Below, piece after piece: positions 1-9,364 of a stretch of 64,000 nt of DNA. Position 1 is the first letter of the stretch. Every line of letters begins with the position of its first letter. The notes under the pieces are model-generated. The model did not search any database. It was not told the DNA's origin and saw nothing but the letters and a program-made list of their open reading frames with translations. Both the position numbers and the translations under genes were made by a program. This DNA is from Symbiodinium natans. Taxonomy: Eukaryota > Sar > Dinophyceae > Suessiales > Symbiodiniaceae. The stretch is from contig CAJNDS010000673.1 of the NCBI GenBank assembly GCA_905221605.1, forward strand, positions 28,411 through 92,410, written 5' to 3'.

Positions 1-162
1 GGCGTGTCGGTGCTGGAAGTGCAAGAGTCGGAGCCCGTTTGGCATTTGAAGGGGCTCATGTACAATTTGGCTTGTCAGCATTGTTGGCGCCCTGGGGAAT
101 CCACCGTTTCGGAAGCCGAGGAAGCAGACGACTCGGGCAGTGCAAGTGACAGTGAAGACTAA
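1..162 (+). CDS. C-terminal end of an upstream ORF (partial)
   Basis: Frame 1 is open from the first base to a TAA at 160-162 and gives 53 residues. The peptide contains a CQHCW motif and ends in an acidic, serine-rich tail (EAEEADDSGSASDSED). It ends 195 bases before the next ORF on the same strand. Its position suggests that it belongs to the same retroelement, perhaps the recombinase or another gag-region ORF. No catalytic motif is visible in the part shown, so the function cannot be named. Confidence 0.4.
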   Translation, partial: GVSVLEVQESEPVWHLKGLMYNLACQHCWRPGESTVSEAEEADDSGSASDSED

Positions 163-357
163 ACTGCCGGAACTGCTCCAACGAGCAGGGATTGTGTAGG
201 GCCTAGGGTAGGTTCGATAGGTCCCATGTTCGGCGCTGCCTGTACGAATAGTAGGGCATGCGTCTTTTGTCGCGCCTGCGCGATGTTTTTTTTTTCTTGC
301 ATTAGAGAGCGCGGGTGTGCGCCTCTAGTGTCTGCAGCGTAAGTCTTCGCTGCGTGC
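163..357 (+). other. Inter-ORF leader, no gene seen
   Basis: This stretch lies between the truncated upstream ORF and the gag-like ORF. It contains a T-rich run (ttttttttcttg near 285-299) and no convincing coding or structural signal. It is probably untranslated sequence of the retroelement. Confidence 0.3.
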
Positions 358-1689
358 ATGTCGCGAGGATTCGCGGGAGTTGGCGGATGCCAATGCTTAT
401 TGCTCGCAGAAGTGTCTGTGGCTCCAAGTGTTCATCGCGTTTCCTTTCTTGTGCTAGGGTCGTCTAGTGCTTGCAGCATGACGGTAGATGTGCTCGCTTC
501 GGCAGATGCGGATCTTCGCTTCCAGATGGAGGAAGCAGGCGTCAGCGCGGACGTGCAGAAGGCAATCTATGCAGAAGGCTTCACTTCCGTGCGCGTCTTC
601 GCTGGATTGGAAGAGACCCGCGAGGGTGTGCGGGCGGCGCTGAAGTCCTCCTTCAAGCTCGACAGCAACGAGAGCCCTGCCATGCGCAAGGAGATCGCTC
701 TCTTGCTGGCTGTTTGGGAAGGGGCTCGCTCTCTGCTGACGTACCAGGCAAAGAACAAAGAAGAGGCAAAACAAGGGACACAAAATCGGCTCATGCAGTC
801 CTCCGAATACGGTGCGATGCGCACCAGGGTCGAGCAAGTCTTGAGTCGTACTCTCAAGGATCGCGAGGCTCCGAGCAAGGCCTTGGTTGCCTCCAAGCTC
901 GAGCAACTTGAGGACGGGGTTCCCAAGGCCGAAGATCTTAGGGATGTGACGTCTTACGAGGACGTGGAGGGGGAGGCCTACAGCGCCATTATCGACCCTG
1001 CCACAGCCATGCTGCGCATCAAGCCTGGTCGCGCGTCTACAATACCCCCAGGGTCACCAGAAGAGCTTCGTCTTCGCCATCGTCGCATCGGCTTGGCGTG
1101 GGATTTCGTGAAGACGCGGCATTCCACCCGAGCTTGGGTTCCTGACAATTGTGTGGATTGCTTCCGTGTGCTATCGGACCATGTTTTAGGCTCGGCAGTA
1201 GCCGGACTTCGGAGTGCTTCAGGCCAAGGCCCCACCTGGTCCTTGGTGTTGAGCTATGAGCAAGAGCTTCGCAAAGCCGCGTATCGCTACATTCGCGACG
1301 GTCAGTGCAAAGACTTGCGTGCTGCTCTTGAGAAGGCGTGTGATGCCCCGGAGGTTTTGACCACACACTTTATCGTCCCGTTCACCTTGGGCAAGGCCGA
1401 GGATCCTGTGGATATGCCCGACTTGACAAAGGTGCCTTGGCTGCATCATGGGAAAGGTGGCAAGGGCAAAGGCGGCGGCAAAGCTCCGGATTGGGGGCGG
1501 CAATGGGGGAAGTCTAACAAGACTCCTGATGGCAGGGCTCTATGCTTCAAGTTCAACAAAGAATCGGGTTGCAACGATCCTTCCTGCCGTTTCGCGCATG
1601 TGTGCTGGCGCTGCTTTGGGAAGCATTCTTTCCAGAAGTGCAAGTTCCGTAAAGCTCCCCCGAACACGGGGACTGCCCAAGTTGACTGA
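358..1689 (+). CDS. gag: Gag-like nucleocapsid ORF of DIRS-like element
   Basis: The reading gives 443 codons from ATG 358. A second in-frame ATG at 478 (MTVDVLASADADLRFQMEE) looks like the better protein start, because residues 1-40 are not protein-like. The middle is helical and rich in K, E and R. Near the C-terminus there is a G/K-rich stretch (HHGKGGKGKGGGK), then C-x8-C-x4-C-x3-H (a CCCH-type zinc finger) and directly after it C-x2-C-x3-H-x4-C (near a retroviral zinc knuckle). This points to RNA binding and particle assembly. The stop TGA (1687-1689) is followed immediately, in the same frame, by the ATG of the RT ORF, so readthrough or re-initiation could couple them. Confidence 0.65.
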   Translation: MSRGFAGVGGCQCLLLAEVSVAPSVHRVSFLVLGSSSACSMTVDVLASADADLRFQMEEAGVSADVQKAIYAEGFTSVRVFAGLEETREGVRAALKSSFKLDSNESPAMRKEIALLLAVWEGARSLLTYQAKNKEEAKQGTQNRLMQSSEYGAMRTRVEQVLSRTLKDREAPSKALVASKLEQLEDGVPKAEDLRDVTSYEDVEGEAYSAIIDPATAMLRIKPGRASTIPPGSPEELRLRHRRIGLAWDFVKTRHSTRAWVPDNCVDCFRVLSDHVLGSAVAGLRSASGQGPTWSLVLSYEQELRKAAYRYIRDGQCKDLRAALEKACDAPEVLTTHFIVPFTLGKAEDPVDMPDLTKVPWLHHGKGGKGKGGGKAPDWGRQWGKSNKTPDGRALCFKFNKESGCNDPSCRFAHVCWRCFGKHSFQKCKFRKAPPNTGTAQVD

Positions 1690-4053
1690 ATGCAAGTTTC
1701 TTCCTCTTCTGGCCCGCTGCTGCCTGAAGGGGGGTCGGTTGCGCAGCGTGCAGTTGCTGATCCTGGCAAGCGAAAGTCTGTGGCCACTGCAGATGAGGCC
1801 GCGTCTGGTGATGAAGAGGAACTTTGGAACAATATCTTTCCCAGCCGTGCTTACTCTGGCCTAGAGTATGAAGAAGGAGGCGACGGTATTCGCATCGCTG
1901 GTTTGCGAGGGACAGGGCCACCGCTGTACTGTCGTATGGGTGGTGCACGGAAGCCTTTCACCGATGGTTGCGGTCTGTGCTCCCCTGGTCGATGGCCTCC
2001 CTCTGCCAGGCAGGATGCTTACGAGAATGTGAAGTTGTCCTTCCATCAGCGCCTTGCGACAAAGCTGCATAACTTTGTGGGCGCAAAGCTCAATGTGCGT
2101 GACTTAGCGTTTAAGCTTGCTGCAGGTGTTGTCAAGGAGGCCCCCTTCAGTGACGAAATGCTGGAGGAAGGCAGAAGCATCATCTGGAAGGAGCTTCGTG
2201 ATGCGGGATGCCAGCTACCTGTAGAGGAGAAGAGCCCTGGTCAGCCCTTCTACCTCGCGGCCATCGAGGAACTGCTACGGCTGGCTGGGGATCCAGATTC
2301 TGCTGCGTTTTACACAAGTCAAGACTCCTTTGCGAAAGGAGTGCGCCTAGGTGTCGGTGTGGAGCTGCCACGCGTGCCTGCTGTTTTCACTGCCAAGGAT
2401 CGATGGAGGACCTACCCAGATGGTCCTGACGGGACGGTGCTTCGGGACAACTATGTATCCGCTAAAGAACATGCAGCAGAAGTGCAAAAACAGTTTGAGA
2501 TCGAAGCGGAGCTTGGTGCCATGTACGAGACGGACTTGGAGGCTGCGTGCAGGGAGCTCGGCGAAGTGTCAGTCGCCTCGCTTGGAGCCATCGAGAAGAA
2601 AGATGGATCCTACAGGGTGACCCATGACGCAACGCACGGCCTGTCTGTCAACAGTGTGATAAAGGTTCGGGATCAGATGCGCTGCCCTGGGGCCGGAGAC
2701 CTTCGGCGAGCTTTGCAGACTTTGCCTACAGCGTTCTTCGCCCTCTCAGGGGATGTGGCGCGTGCCCATCGCCTCGTAAAGATTGCAAAGCGTGACTGGA
2801 AGCATCTTTGCTGTCGCACTGGCACCAAGAGAGATGACGTAATATGGGTGAACTGCGTGGGTACCTTTGGTGTCTCGTCAGCTGCGTACCACTGGTGTCG
2901 TCTGATGTCAGGACTTGGGCGCTCTGCGTTCTTCTTGTTCGGCAAGTTCGGCTGGATGCAACTTGTTTACGTCGACGATCTTCTCTGGCTCGTCGGCGAC
3001 AAAGGCGGCATTGAAAAGCTGATCACAGTGATCTTTTACTACTCAGCACTGGGGTTGCCGTTTGCTTGGAAGAAGTTTTCGGGTGGCCTCGTGTGCAAGT
3101 GGGTCGGTTTCGAGTTGACACTGGCTGAGAGAGCCTTAGGACTCACTGAGGGAAGGGCAAAATGGATAATCTCCTGGGTGTCGCATACTGTGGATGCTGG
3201 TGCAGTTCGAATGGCAGATTTTCGCGCAGTGCTCGGCAGGCTTTCGTTTGCGTTCACTGTACTTCCCAACTTCCGACCGCTCTTGGGACCGCTGTATGCC
3301 TGGAGTGCAGCGATGGGATCCTTCCACAGTCTTCCCTTGCCAAAGCTGGTGGTCGTGCTCTTGAACTTCTTGAAGGCTTCGCTAGAAAGACTTGGGAGAA
3401 ATGCGGCAGTCGCCGACCACTGTGATGCAGAAAGAGAGCTCTTTCGGACGGATGCCCGGGCCGAAGGCGACGAGGTGTGGATCGGGGGCTTCGCGTTAGA
3501 CAATGGCACGTTGTCAGAGTGCCGCTGGTTTGCAGAGCGCATCTCGCACAACACAGGCAAATGGCTCTTTCTGGCCGGAGAGTCCTATCGTGCCATTGCA
3601 TCTTTGGAGCTTCTCGCGACCTTGACAGCAGTAGTACTCTTTGGCGTTCCAGGGGGTCAACATCTTGGCTGTGCTTGCTCAGCTAGCACCGACAATCGCG
3701 GCAACGCCTTTGCCGTCTCAAAGTTGATGACGACGAAATTTCCCCTATGTGCCTTTTTATTGGAACTCGCCATGCAGCTTCAGATGAAGTCGTCAGAGCT
3801 GCAGTTGAGATGGCTTCCCAGGCTCCAGAATGTCGAAGCAGACCGGCTCACTAATGGTGATTTCACCGGCTTCAGCGATCATAAGCGGTTGCGGTTTTCG
3901 GTGGATGAGTTTCGTGGCATTTTGCTTTCGGACATGCTTGACTTGGGCTCCGATCTCTATGGCTCGATCAGGGAGGCCAAGACGAAGGGCAAGCTGCGGA
4001 TTCCTAAGACGCGCAGAGAAGACACGCTCAAATGCAGAGATCCTTGGATGTAG
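1690..4053 (+). CDS. pol: Reverse transcriptase/RNase H polyprotein, DIRS type
   Basis: The ORF has 787 codons. RT spans roughly residues 260-560, with the catalytic YVDD at residue 427 (2968-2979). RNase H follows at about 585-720. Its visible acidic positions are in TDARAEGDEVW, ASLELLA, STDNRGN and a terminal VEADRLT. The WLPRLQNVEADRL pattern is typical of RNase H in DIRS/Ngaro elements. No protease or DDE integrase follows, which fits a class using a tyrosine recombinase. The frame is the same as the gag-like ORF, separated only by one TGA codon. The ORF is uninterrupted, so the copy may be recent. The first 250 residues have no motif I recognise. Confidence 0.8.
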   Translation: MQVSSSSGPLLPEGGSVAQRAVADPGKRKSVATADEAASGDEEELWNNIFPSRAYSGLEYEEGGDGIRIAGLRGTGPPLYCRMGGARKPFTDGCGLCSPGRWPPSARQDAYENVKLSFHQRLATKLHNFVGAKLNVRDLAFKLAAGVVKEAPFSDEMLEEGRSIIWKELRDAGCQLPVEEKSPGQPFYLAAIEELLRLAGDPDSAAFYTSQDSFAKGVRLGVGVELPRVPAVFTAKDRWRTYPDGPDGTVLRDNYVSAKEHAAEVQKQFEIEAELGAMYETDLEAACRELGEVSVASLGAIEKKDGSYRVTHDATHGLSVNSVIKVRDQMRCPGAGDLRRALQTLPTAFFALSGDVARAHRLVKIAKRDWKHLCCRTGTKRDDVIWVNCVGTFGVSSAAYHWCRLMSGLGRSAFFLFGKFGWMQLVYVDDLLWLVGDKGGIEKLITVIFYYSALGLPFAWKKFSGGLVCKWVGFELTLAERALGLTEGRAKWIISWVSHTVDAGAVRMADFRAVLGRLSFAFTVLPNFRPLLGPLYAWSAAMGSFHSLPLPKLVVVLLNFLKASLERLGRNAAVADHCDAERELFRTDARAEGDEVWIGGFALDNGTLSECRWFAERISHNTGKWLFLAGESYRAIASLELLATLTAVVLFGVPGGQHLGCACSASTDNRGNAFAVSKLMTTKFPLCAFLLELAMQLQMKSSELQLRWLPRLQNVEADRLTNGDFTGFSDHKRLRFSVDEFRGILLSDMLDLGSDLYGSIREAKTKGKLRIPKTRREDTLKCRDPWM

Positions 4054-4115
4054 GTGCTAAGGCCTGTTCAGACCGTTGCTTCTTGGGTTTTGGCTGCTGC
4101 TTGCTCTTCGAGAGT

Positions 4116-4312
4116 GGCAGTGGTTTGCAGCAGCAGCTGTGTCGATTTATCAGCATCGGAGCTGATGTCATCTTGCTTCAGAGTTCCTGAGCTCTGTGCG
4201 ATCCACCGATGGAAAAGAGCGGGAGTCCTCTGCAAGGGTGCCTCTTCGGTTTGCCGGTTTTGGTCCCGGGGTTTTGTGGGCTTCGTTTTCTTTGCTGCAC
4301 GGTAGGATCCCG
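4116..4312 (+). repeat. 197-bp direct repeat, copy 1 (putative B1)
   Basis: This block starts ggcagtggtttgcagcagca and ends gctgcacggtaggatcccg. It recurs without visible mismatch at 4550-4746, 434 bp downstream. It begins 63 bp after the RT ORF stop. In split-direct-repeat retroelements the B1 repeat sits here. Confidence 0.9.
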
Positions 4313-4549
4313 CGGGGTGAACACTTGCTGGGCACGAAGTGGGATCCGGGAGTGCGTTGTGTGCAGGGTAGGCTTTGCTGGCGCATTGTAGGCATTGCGT
4401 TGCTGCAGTTGCATGTTGCTTAACATGTGTACGTGCGACAGTTGTCCGAGTGTGTCACTGTGTGGGGTCGAGTATTCTTGCTCGAGTGACTGCAGTGCCT
4501 TCGGACGGCATTCTTGTTTTCCCTCCCTCCCGCCCTGTGTCTGCAGGGG
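4313..4549 (+). repeat. Spacer between the direct repeats (putative A2)
   Basis: This 237-bp spacer between two identical 197-bp repeats has no convincing coding sequence. In a B1-A2-B2 layout it would be the copy of the left terminal repeat A1, predicted to recur upstream of the window. It has no match elsewhere in this window that I can see. Confidence 0.45.
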
Positions 4550-4746
4550 GGCAGTGGTTTGCAGCAGCAGCTGTGTCGATTTATCAGCATCGGAGCTGAT
4601 GTCATCTTGCTTCAGAGTTCCTGAGCTCTGTGCGATCCACCGATGGAAAAGAGCGGGAGTCCTCTGCAAGGGTGCCTCTTCGGTTTGCCGGTTTTGGTCC
4701 CGGGGTTTTGTGGGCTTCGTTTTCTTTGCTGCACGGTAGGATCCCG
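4550..4746 (+). repeat. 197-bp direct repeat, copy 2 (putative B2)
   Basis: Second copy of the 4116-4312 block. The two copies diverge right after atcccg (cgggg after copy 1, acatc after copy 2), so 4746 is the likely 3' end of the element. Confidence 0.9.
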
Positions 4747-4770
4747 ACATCGTAGGCCTGTGTTCGCGCA

Positions 4771-4946
4771 GAGGCTGCTGGACACGGAGTTGAAAATGCA
4801 CGTCGATGTGCAACCCGACGAGTTCAGCGAGCGCAAGCTGAGCTTTGTGCACAAAGCTGAACGTGACCTAGAGATGGGGCACATGGACGCTGCCGAGGGC
4901 ACGGCTGCAGCCGCCAGGAAGGCTACGGGACACCACATGTCTACGT
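4771..4946 (+). CDS. Exon-like coding fragment beside the DIRS-like element
   Basis: Just after the element boundary there is a gcgcag acceptor-like site. A block follows that reads RLLDTELKMHVDVQPDEFSE, then a charged helical continuation ending around ARKATGHH. Its composition is ordinary for a soluble protein and unlike the satellites that follow. It could be a host exon cut off by the retroelement and by the satellite expansion. I do not recognise the protein, and the 3' boundary is not defined. Confidence 0.35.
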
Positions 4947-5194
4947 GCCACAGCATCTCACCCGCCGGCGTCGTCAGCTGGCTGACATTCGCAAAGATCC
5001 GAGACCCAGGCAAATCAGCGCGATCCGACCCTGCCACTGCAACCCGTGCTGAGGCGACAAAAGGGCACTCTTGTTCTCCGCTTCCCCCAACTCCCAGGTG
5101 CAGAATCGGAAGTGCCGGTGTGGCCCTCATGTTTTGCCCCCGGGGTCCGTCCCCCGGCCCGCGCCAACCTCGAAACACTGCCAACCGGCGGCGG
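4947..5194. other. Transition sequence without a gene
   Basis: GC-rich unique-looking sequence between the exon-like fragment and the GACGACGCG satellite. Long frames through it are low-complexity readings and give no support for a gene. Confidence 0.3.
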
Positions 5195-6830
5195 CGAGCA
5201 CAACCACGACCCGACGACGACGACGACCACGATGGGTTAGGCGCACTCGTGTGAGCCAACACTTGGTTCACCCGAGGCATGACATGGTGGGCTGGAGCCG
5301 GCTGACGACGACGGCGACGCGGCGGGGACGACGACGACGCGGCGACCACAAGCGACGACGCGGCGACGACGCGGCGACGACGCGGCGACGACGCGGCGAC
5401 GACGCGGCGACGAGCGACGACGCGGCGAGGACGGGACGAGGAGACGATGGGAGCGGGACGTGGGACGACGACGCGGCGACGAACGCGATGACGATGCGAT
5501 GACTCCTGTCACCTCCAGCAGCCAGGCCTCCAGGGCCCCCACCAGCCCTCTCAGCCCTCGCTGCAGTCCCACCCAGGCCAAGCTGCACCTACCTCAATGC
5601 CCTCCCTCCTCACCCCTGACCCAAGAGGATGGGGTGAGGATAGCGGTGAGGACAAAGACGAGGACGACGATGTTTTCTTGCAGTCTCCAGGCCCAGCCTC
5701 GGTCGGGGTCCTCACTCCTGCCCAAGAGGATGGGGTGAGAGGACGAGACGCGGCGCCGTCGGCGAGGTAGGGCAGAGGATGGAGGTAGGATAGAGATGCG
5801 GCGATGCGGCGCCGACGCGACGACGACGCGACGACGCGGACGATGACGCGACGATGACGCGACGACGACGCAGTGACGCAGCGACAGTCGCTGCAGCTTC
5901 CAGGTGCGTCACAGGTGCACAGTCGCTGCAGGTCCCAGATGCCCTCACAGTCCTGCCGCAGGCCCTCACAGTCGCTGCAGGTCCTTGGTGCGGATAGGTG
6001 ACGACGCACGAGCGACGGCGATGACGACGCGGCGACGACACGGCGACGACGCAGCCAGCAATCACTTTGATCCTCGCCCTGATCCTCACTTTGATCCTCA
6101 CCTTGATCCTCACTTTGATCCTCACTCCGATCCTACGAGGCGACGACGAGGCGACGACGACGAGGCGACAGAACAACGACGGAACGCGGCGGCGACGACG
6201 ACGCGGGCACGACGACGCGACGACGCGGCAACAACCGACGCGGCCACGACGCGGCGACGACGCGGGACGACGCGGGACGACGCGGCGACGACGAGAAGGA
6301 GGTGAGGATAGGGACGACGACGCGCGACGATGAGGCGCACAGCCTCCAGCAGCCAGGCCTCTGCAGCACCCCTGCAGCTCCAGGCCAAGTTGCAACTCCC
6401 CAAGAGGGGTGAGGAAGAAGGATAGGGAGGGCGGGGGACGACAACGCGGCGACGACGCGCGCGATGATGCGACGACGACGGGACGAGAGGGGTGAGGCCA
6501 GGGTGGGGGACGACGACGCGGCGACGACGGCGACGACGACGCGGCGACGACGACGGGACGATAGCGACGGGTGTGGGTGGCAGCTAGCCGCCAGCCCTGC
6601 AGCCCTGCAGCCTTGCAGCCACCCGCTAAGCTGCACCAACCCAAGGTGAGGAAGACGACGAGACGACGCGGCGACGATGCGACGACGATGCGGCGACGAC
6701 GAGCGCTCGTGGTGAGGGCCGGGGGGGGTGAGGATACGGGTGAGAGGCGGGCACGGATGACACGACGACGCGACGACGAGGACGACGTGGCGACGACGGC
6801 GCAGTGATGACGCGACGACGCGGCGATGCC
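5195..6830. repeat. GACGACGCG minisatellite blocks
   Basis: Blocks of tandem gacgacgcg/gcgacgacg units occur at about 5195-5500, 5745-5880, 6000-6060, 6130-6325, 6425-6565 and 6650-6830. They are separated by CTGCAG- or CCTCACCCC-rich spacers. The apparent long ORFs on both strands here are shadows of the repeat (Arg/Asp/Ala-rich or Ser/Pro-rich). Short pieces of the same motif reappear at 21405-21440 beyond the copia element, so the element was inserted into this repeat landscape. Confidence 0.85.
6065..6130. repeat. Tandem 12-mer, TGATCCTCACTT type
   Basis: About five copies of a 12-bp unit (tgatcctcactt, with tgatcctcacct variants) sit between GACGACGCG blocks. The period is a multiple of three, so the tract stays open in all frames. 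That openness is not evidence of a gene. Confidence 0.75.
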
Positions 6831-7100
6831 AGCAGTTCCCAGCCAGCCCCCAGCCCAACCCCTCCCCCTCCAGCAGCCCAGCCTCACTGTCGCTGCCGCC
6901 CCAGCCTCGCTAGTTGCTGCAGCTCCCAGTCACTGCAGCCCGCCAGGCCTCACTGTTCGCTGCAGCTCCAGGCCCTCCCCCAGTCGCTGCAGCTCCCACG
7001 CAGTCGCTGCAGCACACGCAAACGCAAACGCAGATGCGCACGCACGCGCACACACAGACGCACACGCACACGCGCGCACACACGCACACACGCATCACTC
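6830..7100. repeat. CTGCAG-rich tract and CACACG microsatellite
   Basis: 6830-7010 is Pro/Ala/Ser-coding low-complexity DNA with recurring gctgcagctcc. 7013-7095 is an impure (CA)n/(ACGC)n microsatellite. No gene is supported. Confidence 0.7.
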
Positions 7101-7479
7101 GAATCCTCAATCCCAAGAAGTGGTGAGGACAAGCCATGACAAGACCACGATGTGGCGACGACGACGAGGGCGACGACGAGGTACGAGCTTCGCAGCCCTT
7201 GGGGGGCTAGCGGCCTGAAAACCAGGCGCCAAAGGGCCTCTCCAGCCTCTCCAGGCCCTCTAGCCCCTCCAGCCCCTCGCCCTCCAGGTAAACAACAAAT
7301 TAGAGGCGCTTCATTGCCCTTCACGGCTCTTGCCCTCCAGCCCAGGTCCTCAGCAGCCCCTCCAGCCCTCCACCCCAACTGTTCCCCTCCGACAACGAGG
7401 CGAGGAGACGGATGCGGAAGAACGATGTGCACGGAAGACGAGGAGGCCGCCATTCTCAGGCCCACCAGGCCCTTAGAAG
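7101..7479. other. Low-complexity GC-rich DNA, no gene
   Basis: This holds GACGACG fragments and CCCTCCAG-rich repeats. The plus-strand frame through 7152-7565 is Pro/Arg-rich and appears to be a repeat artefact. Confidence 0.4.
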
Positions 7480-7830
7480 CCCAAAGATCACTACTTTTTT
7501 CAGGCCCACCCTGGGACTCAAAGCCCGAGTCTGAGAAGCCCCAAAGATTAGAGGCCCTCCACTGAGAAGGAAGCCCAGGCCCTTCACTGCCCTCCCGAAA
7601 GAAGCCCCACAAATTAGAGGCCCTTCTCTAACCTGGGACTCAAAGCCCGAAAGAAGCCCAGAAAATTAGAAGCCCTTCACTGCCCTCTAAGTCCTGAGAC
7701 GCAAAGCCCGTGAGAAGCCCCAGAGATTAAAGGCCCTTCGCTGCCTCTAACCTGGAACTCAAAGCCCGAAAGAAACCCCAAAGATTAGAAGCCCTTCACT
7801 GTCCTCTCAACCTGTGGGGCTCAAAGCCAG
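7480..7830. repeat. About 61-bp minisatellite
   Basis: Diverged units share 'ctgggactcaaagcccgaaa' followed by 'agaagccc..agattagaagcccttcactg'. The phrase 'actcaaagcc' recurs near 7514, 7637, 7697 (as acgcaaagcc), 7758 and 7818, giving a period of about 60-62 bp. Confidence 0.75.
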
Positions 7831-7839
7831 AGCCGCGTT

Positions 7840-7980
7840 TTGCCCCAATGTTCCCCCAAATGTTACCCCAAACGCCGCGTTACCCCAATGTTACCCCTGA
7901 CCCGGCGTGACCCCAATGTTACCCCTGAGCCCCCTTTACCCCAATGTTACCTTACCCCTGAGCCTGCGTTACCGATTAGG
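7840..7980. repeat. Tandem repeat around ACCCCAATGTTACCCC
   Basis: Five to six diverged copies of 'ccccaatgttacccc' are separated by short spacers with gcgt or gagc. Nothing suggests coding use. Confidence 0.75.
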
Positions 7981-8265
7981 CGACGACCCGGTGAGGACAG
8001 GGCCGGTGAGGATAGGGGTGAGGATAGTGGTGAGGATAGAGGTGGGGGGCCGATGACACGACGAGGCCGGCGCGGGTGGTGAGGATCGGGGTGATGGTGA
8101 GGGGCTACCGGTGAGGATAAAGGCGGGGGGACGACGAGTGCACGACGATCAGCGCTGGTGGTGCGAGGGCCCAGGGTGAGGATATGTGAGGATATGGGGC
8201 TACCGGTGAGGATAGGTGAGGATAGGGGTGAGAATAGAGGCGGGGGCGATGACACGACGAGGCCG
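7981..8265. repeat. GGTGAGGATA repeat with a duplicated longer unit
   Basis: The 10-mer ggtgaggata recurs many times. A longer stretch, 'gatgacacgacgaggccggc', occurs twice (about 8052 and 8248), so a unit near 200 bp has been duplicated. Confidence 0.7.
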
Positions 8266-8309
8266 GCTCAGTGTCGTTCGTCGCCTCGTCATCGCGTGGT
8301 GAGGCAAAG

Positions 8310-8520
8310 CCCTTGGCAGGCCTGGCCTGGGCTGCAGTGCTGCAGGGGCTGCAGGTGGGCAGGCTGGCTGCAGTTGTGGAGGCTGGGGGCTGCAGGAGTG
8401 GCTGCAGTGGCTGCAGGGGTTGTGGCTGCAGGAGCTGCAGTGAAGGGGCTGCAGGGGCTGCAGGTGCTGGAGGACTGGGCTGGAGGGACTGGGGGGCTGC
8501 AGCAGCTGCAGGACATTTTG
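8310..8520. repeat. CTGCAGG-rich low-complexity tract
   Basis: Dense ctgcagg/gctgcagt motifs. The complementary-type composition (cagcccctgcag) appears at 8660-8790 and again at 21680-21930, so this satellite family brackets the copia insertion. Confidence 0.75.
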
Positions 8521-8559
8521 GCGTAACGCGCCTCGTGCGTCGTCACGGCCAGGTAGGCA

Positions 8560-8656
8560 AGATTTGTGGCAACATATGCGTGGCAACATTTGCGTGCAAC
8601 ATTTGCGTGACAACATTTGTGGCAACATTTGCGTGGCAACATCTGCGTGGTCACCC
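8560..8656. repeat. TGCGTGGCAACATT tandem repeat
   Basis: About six copies of a 14-15-bp unit (tgcgtggcaacatt with variants). The reverse complement of the same unit, 'aatgttgccacgca', forms the array at 21490-21655 on the other side of the copia element. The two arrays are in opposite orientation, which suggests an older inverted organisation of this locus. Confidence 0.8.
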
Positions 8657-8833
8657 CCGGTCCTCACCACCCGCGCCGCCACTGCAGCCACTGCCCCTTG
8701 CACAGCCACTGCAGCCCTGCAGCCCCTGCAGCCCTTGCTTCAACTTGCAGCCACTGCCACCCTCCTGCCTGAGCCCTTGCAGCCAGGCCCTCCAGCTCCC
8801 AGAATGTACCTCCAAATGTCACCCCACATGTTA

Positions 8834-9364
8834 AGTTGATATATGTGACCCTCCTAGTTTCCCAGTTGACACGTGATGTGCACTTGAGTTGCTATGAGTG
8901 TGAAGCATAGGCACGAGGACATGTCAGGCAGTGCAGATTTCTTTTGGCTTGGTGAGACCTTGTTTGAGTGGGAAGAACCGTTTTCTGTTCGTTTTCTCGA
9001 AACTCGTTTGTCGGAACTCGTTTCCTGTTTGTGACCTGGTATTTGGTGACCAGAAGTGACTCAAGCCAGTTTAGGTCTGCACAGAGCTCAGCAGAGCACC
9101 TAAGAGGTGCTAGGAACCTACCCACAGTGTTTAGGAGTAGAAGTTCCATGGCTGAGTGTTTTTACCTGAAGTACCTTTGTTTTCCCATGTCTGGCAGACA
9201 GTGTTTGAAGCTGGAGAGCCGTGCTCGCATTGGCTCAAGACGAGCGGAGCTCGAGAAGCTGTGAACAGCGCAGTGAAAAGAGTCCGCACTTCGTGCTGTG
9301 AGGGTTAAGTGTAGTCTTGACCTGAGGTCCCTTAGGCCCCGTAGCTGTGCCACGAGTTTCAACG
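8834..9364 (+). repeat. 5' LTR of copia no. 1 (531 bp)
   Basis: It begins AGTTGATATATGTGACC and ends GAGTTTCAACG, with inner inverted termini GTTGA...TCAAC. The same sequence from TGATATATG onward is at 20868-21401, with two small insertions there (4 bp near 20920 and 2 bp near 20999). TSD and PBS abut it exactly. The usual TG...CA ends are AG...CG here by this delimitation. Confidence 0.88.

Larger units (their letters stand above)
1..4746 (+). mobile_element. DIRS/Ngaro-like retroelement, 5' end outside window
   Basis: The order is: tail of an upstream ORF (1-162), gag-like ORF (358-1689), RT/RNase H ORF (1690-4053), then a 197-bp repeat, a 237-bp spacer and the same 197-bp repeat (4116-4746). 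No LTRs flank the coding part. A repeat-spacer-repeat block downstream of the RT ORF matches the B1-A2-B2 arrangement known for Ngaro/PAT-type elements, which encode a tyrosine recombinase instead of a DDE integrase. The RNase H motif order also resembles DIRS elements. The A1 copy and a recombinase ORF would lie left of the window, and I cannot see them. Confidence is good for a retroelement and moderate for the DIRS class. Confidence 0.65.

Noticed and set aside
4178-4852. Minus-strand ORF over the 197-bp repeats
   Set aside because: It contains the same peptide twice because it crosses both direct repeats; antisense of the element's noncoding end.
5237-6887. Long Arg/Ser/Ala/Val ORFs on both strands in the satellite region
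   Set aside because: They are translations of GACGACGCG repeats whose period is a multiple of three; composition is low-complexity and all frames stay open.
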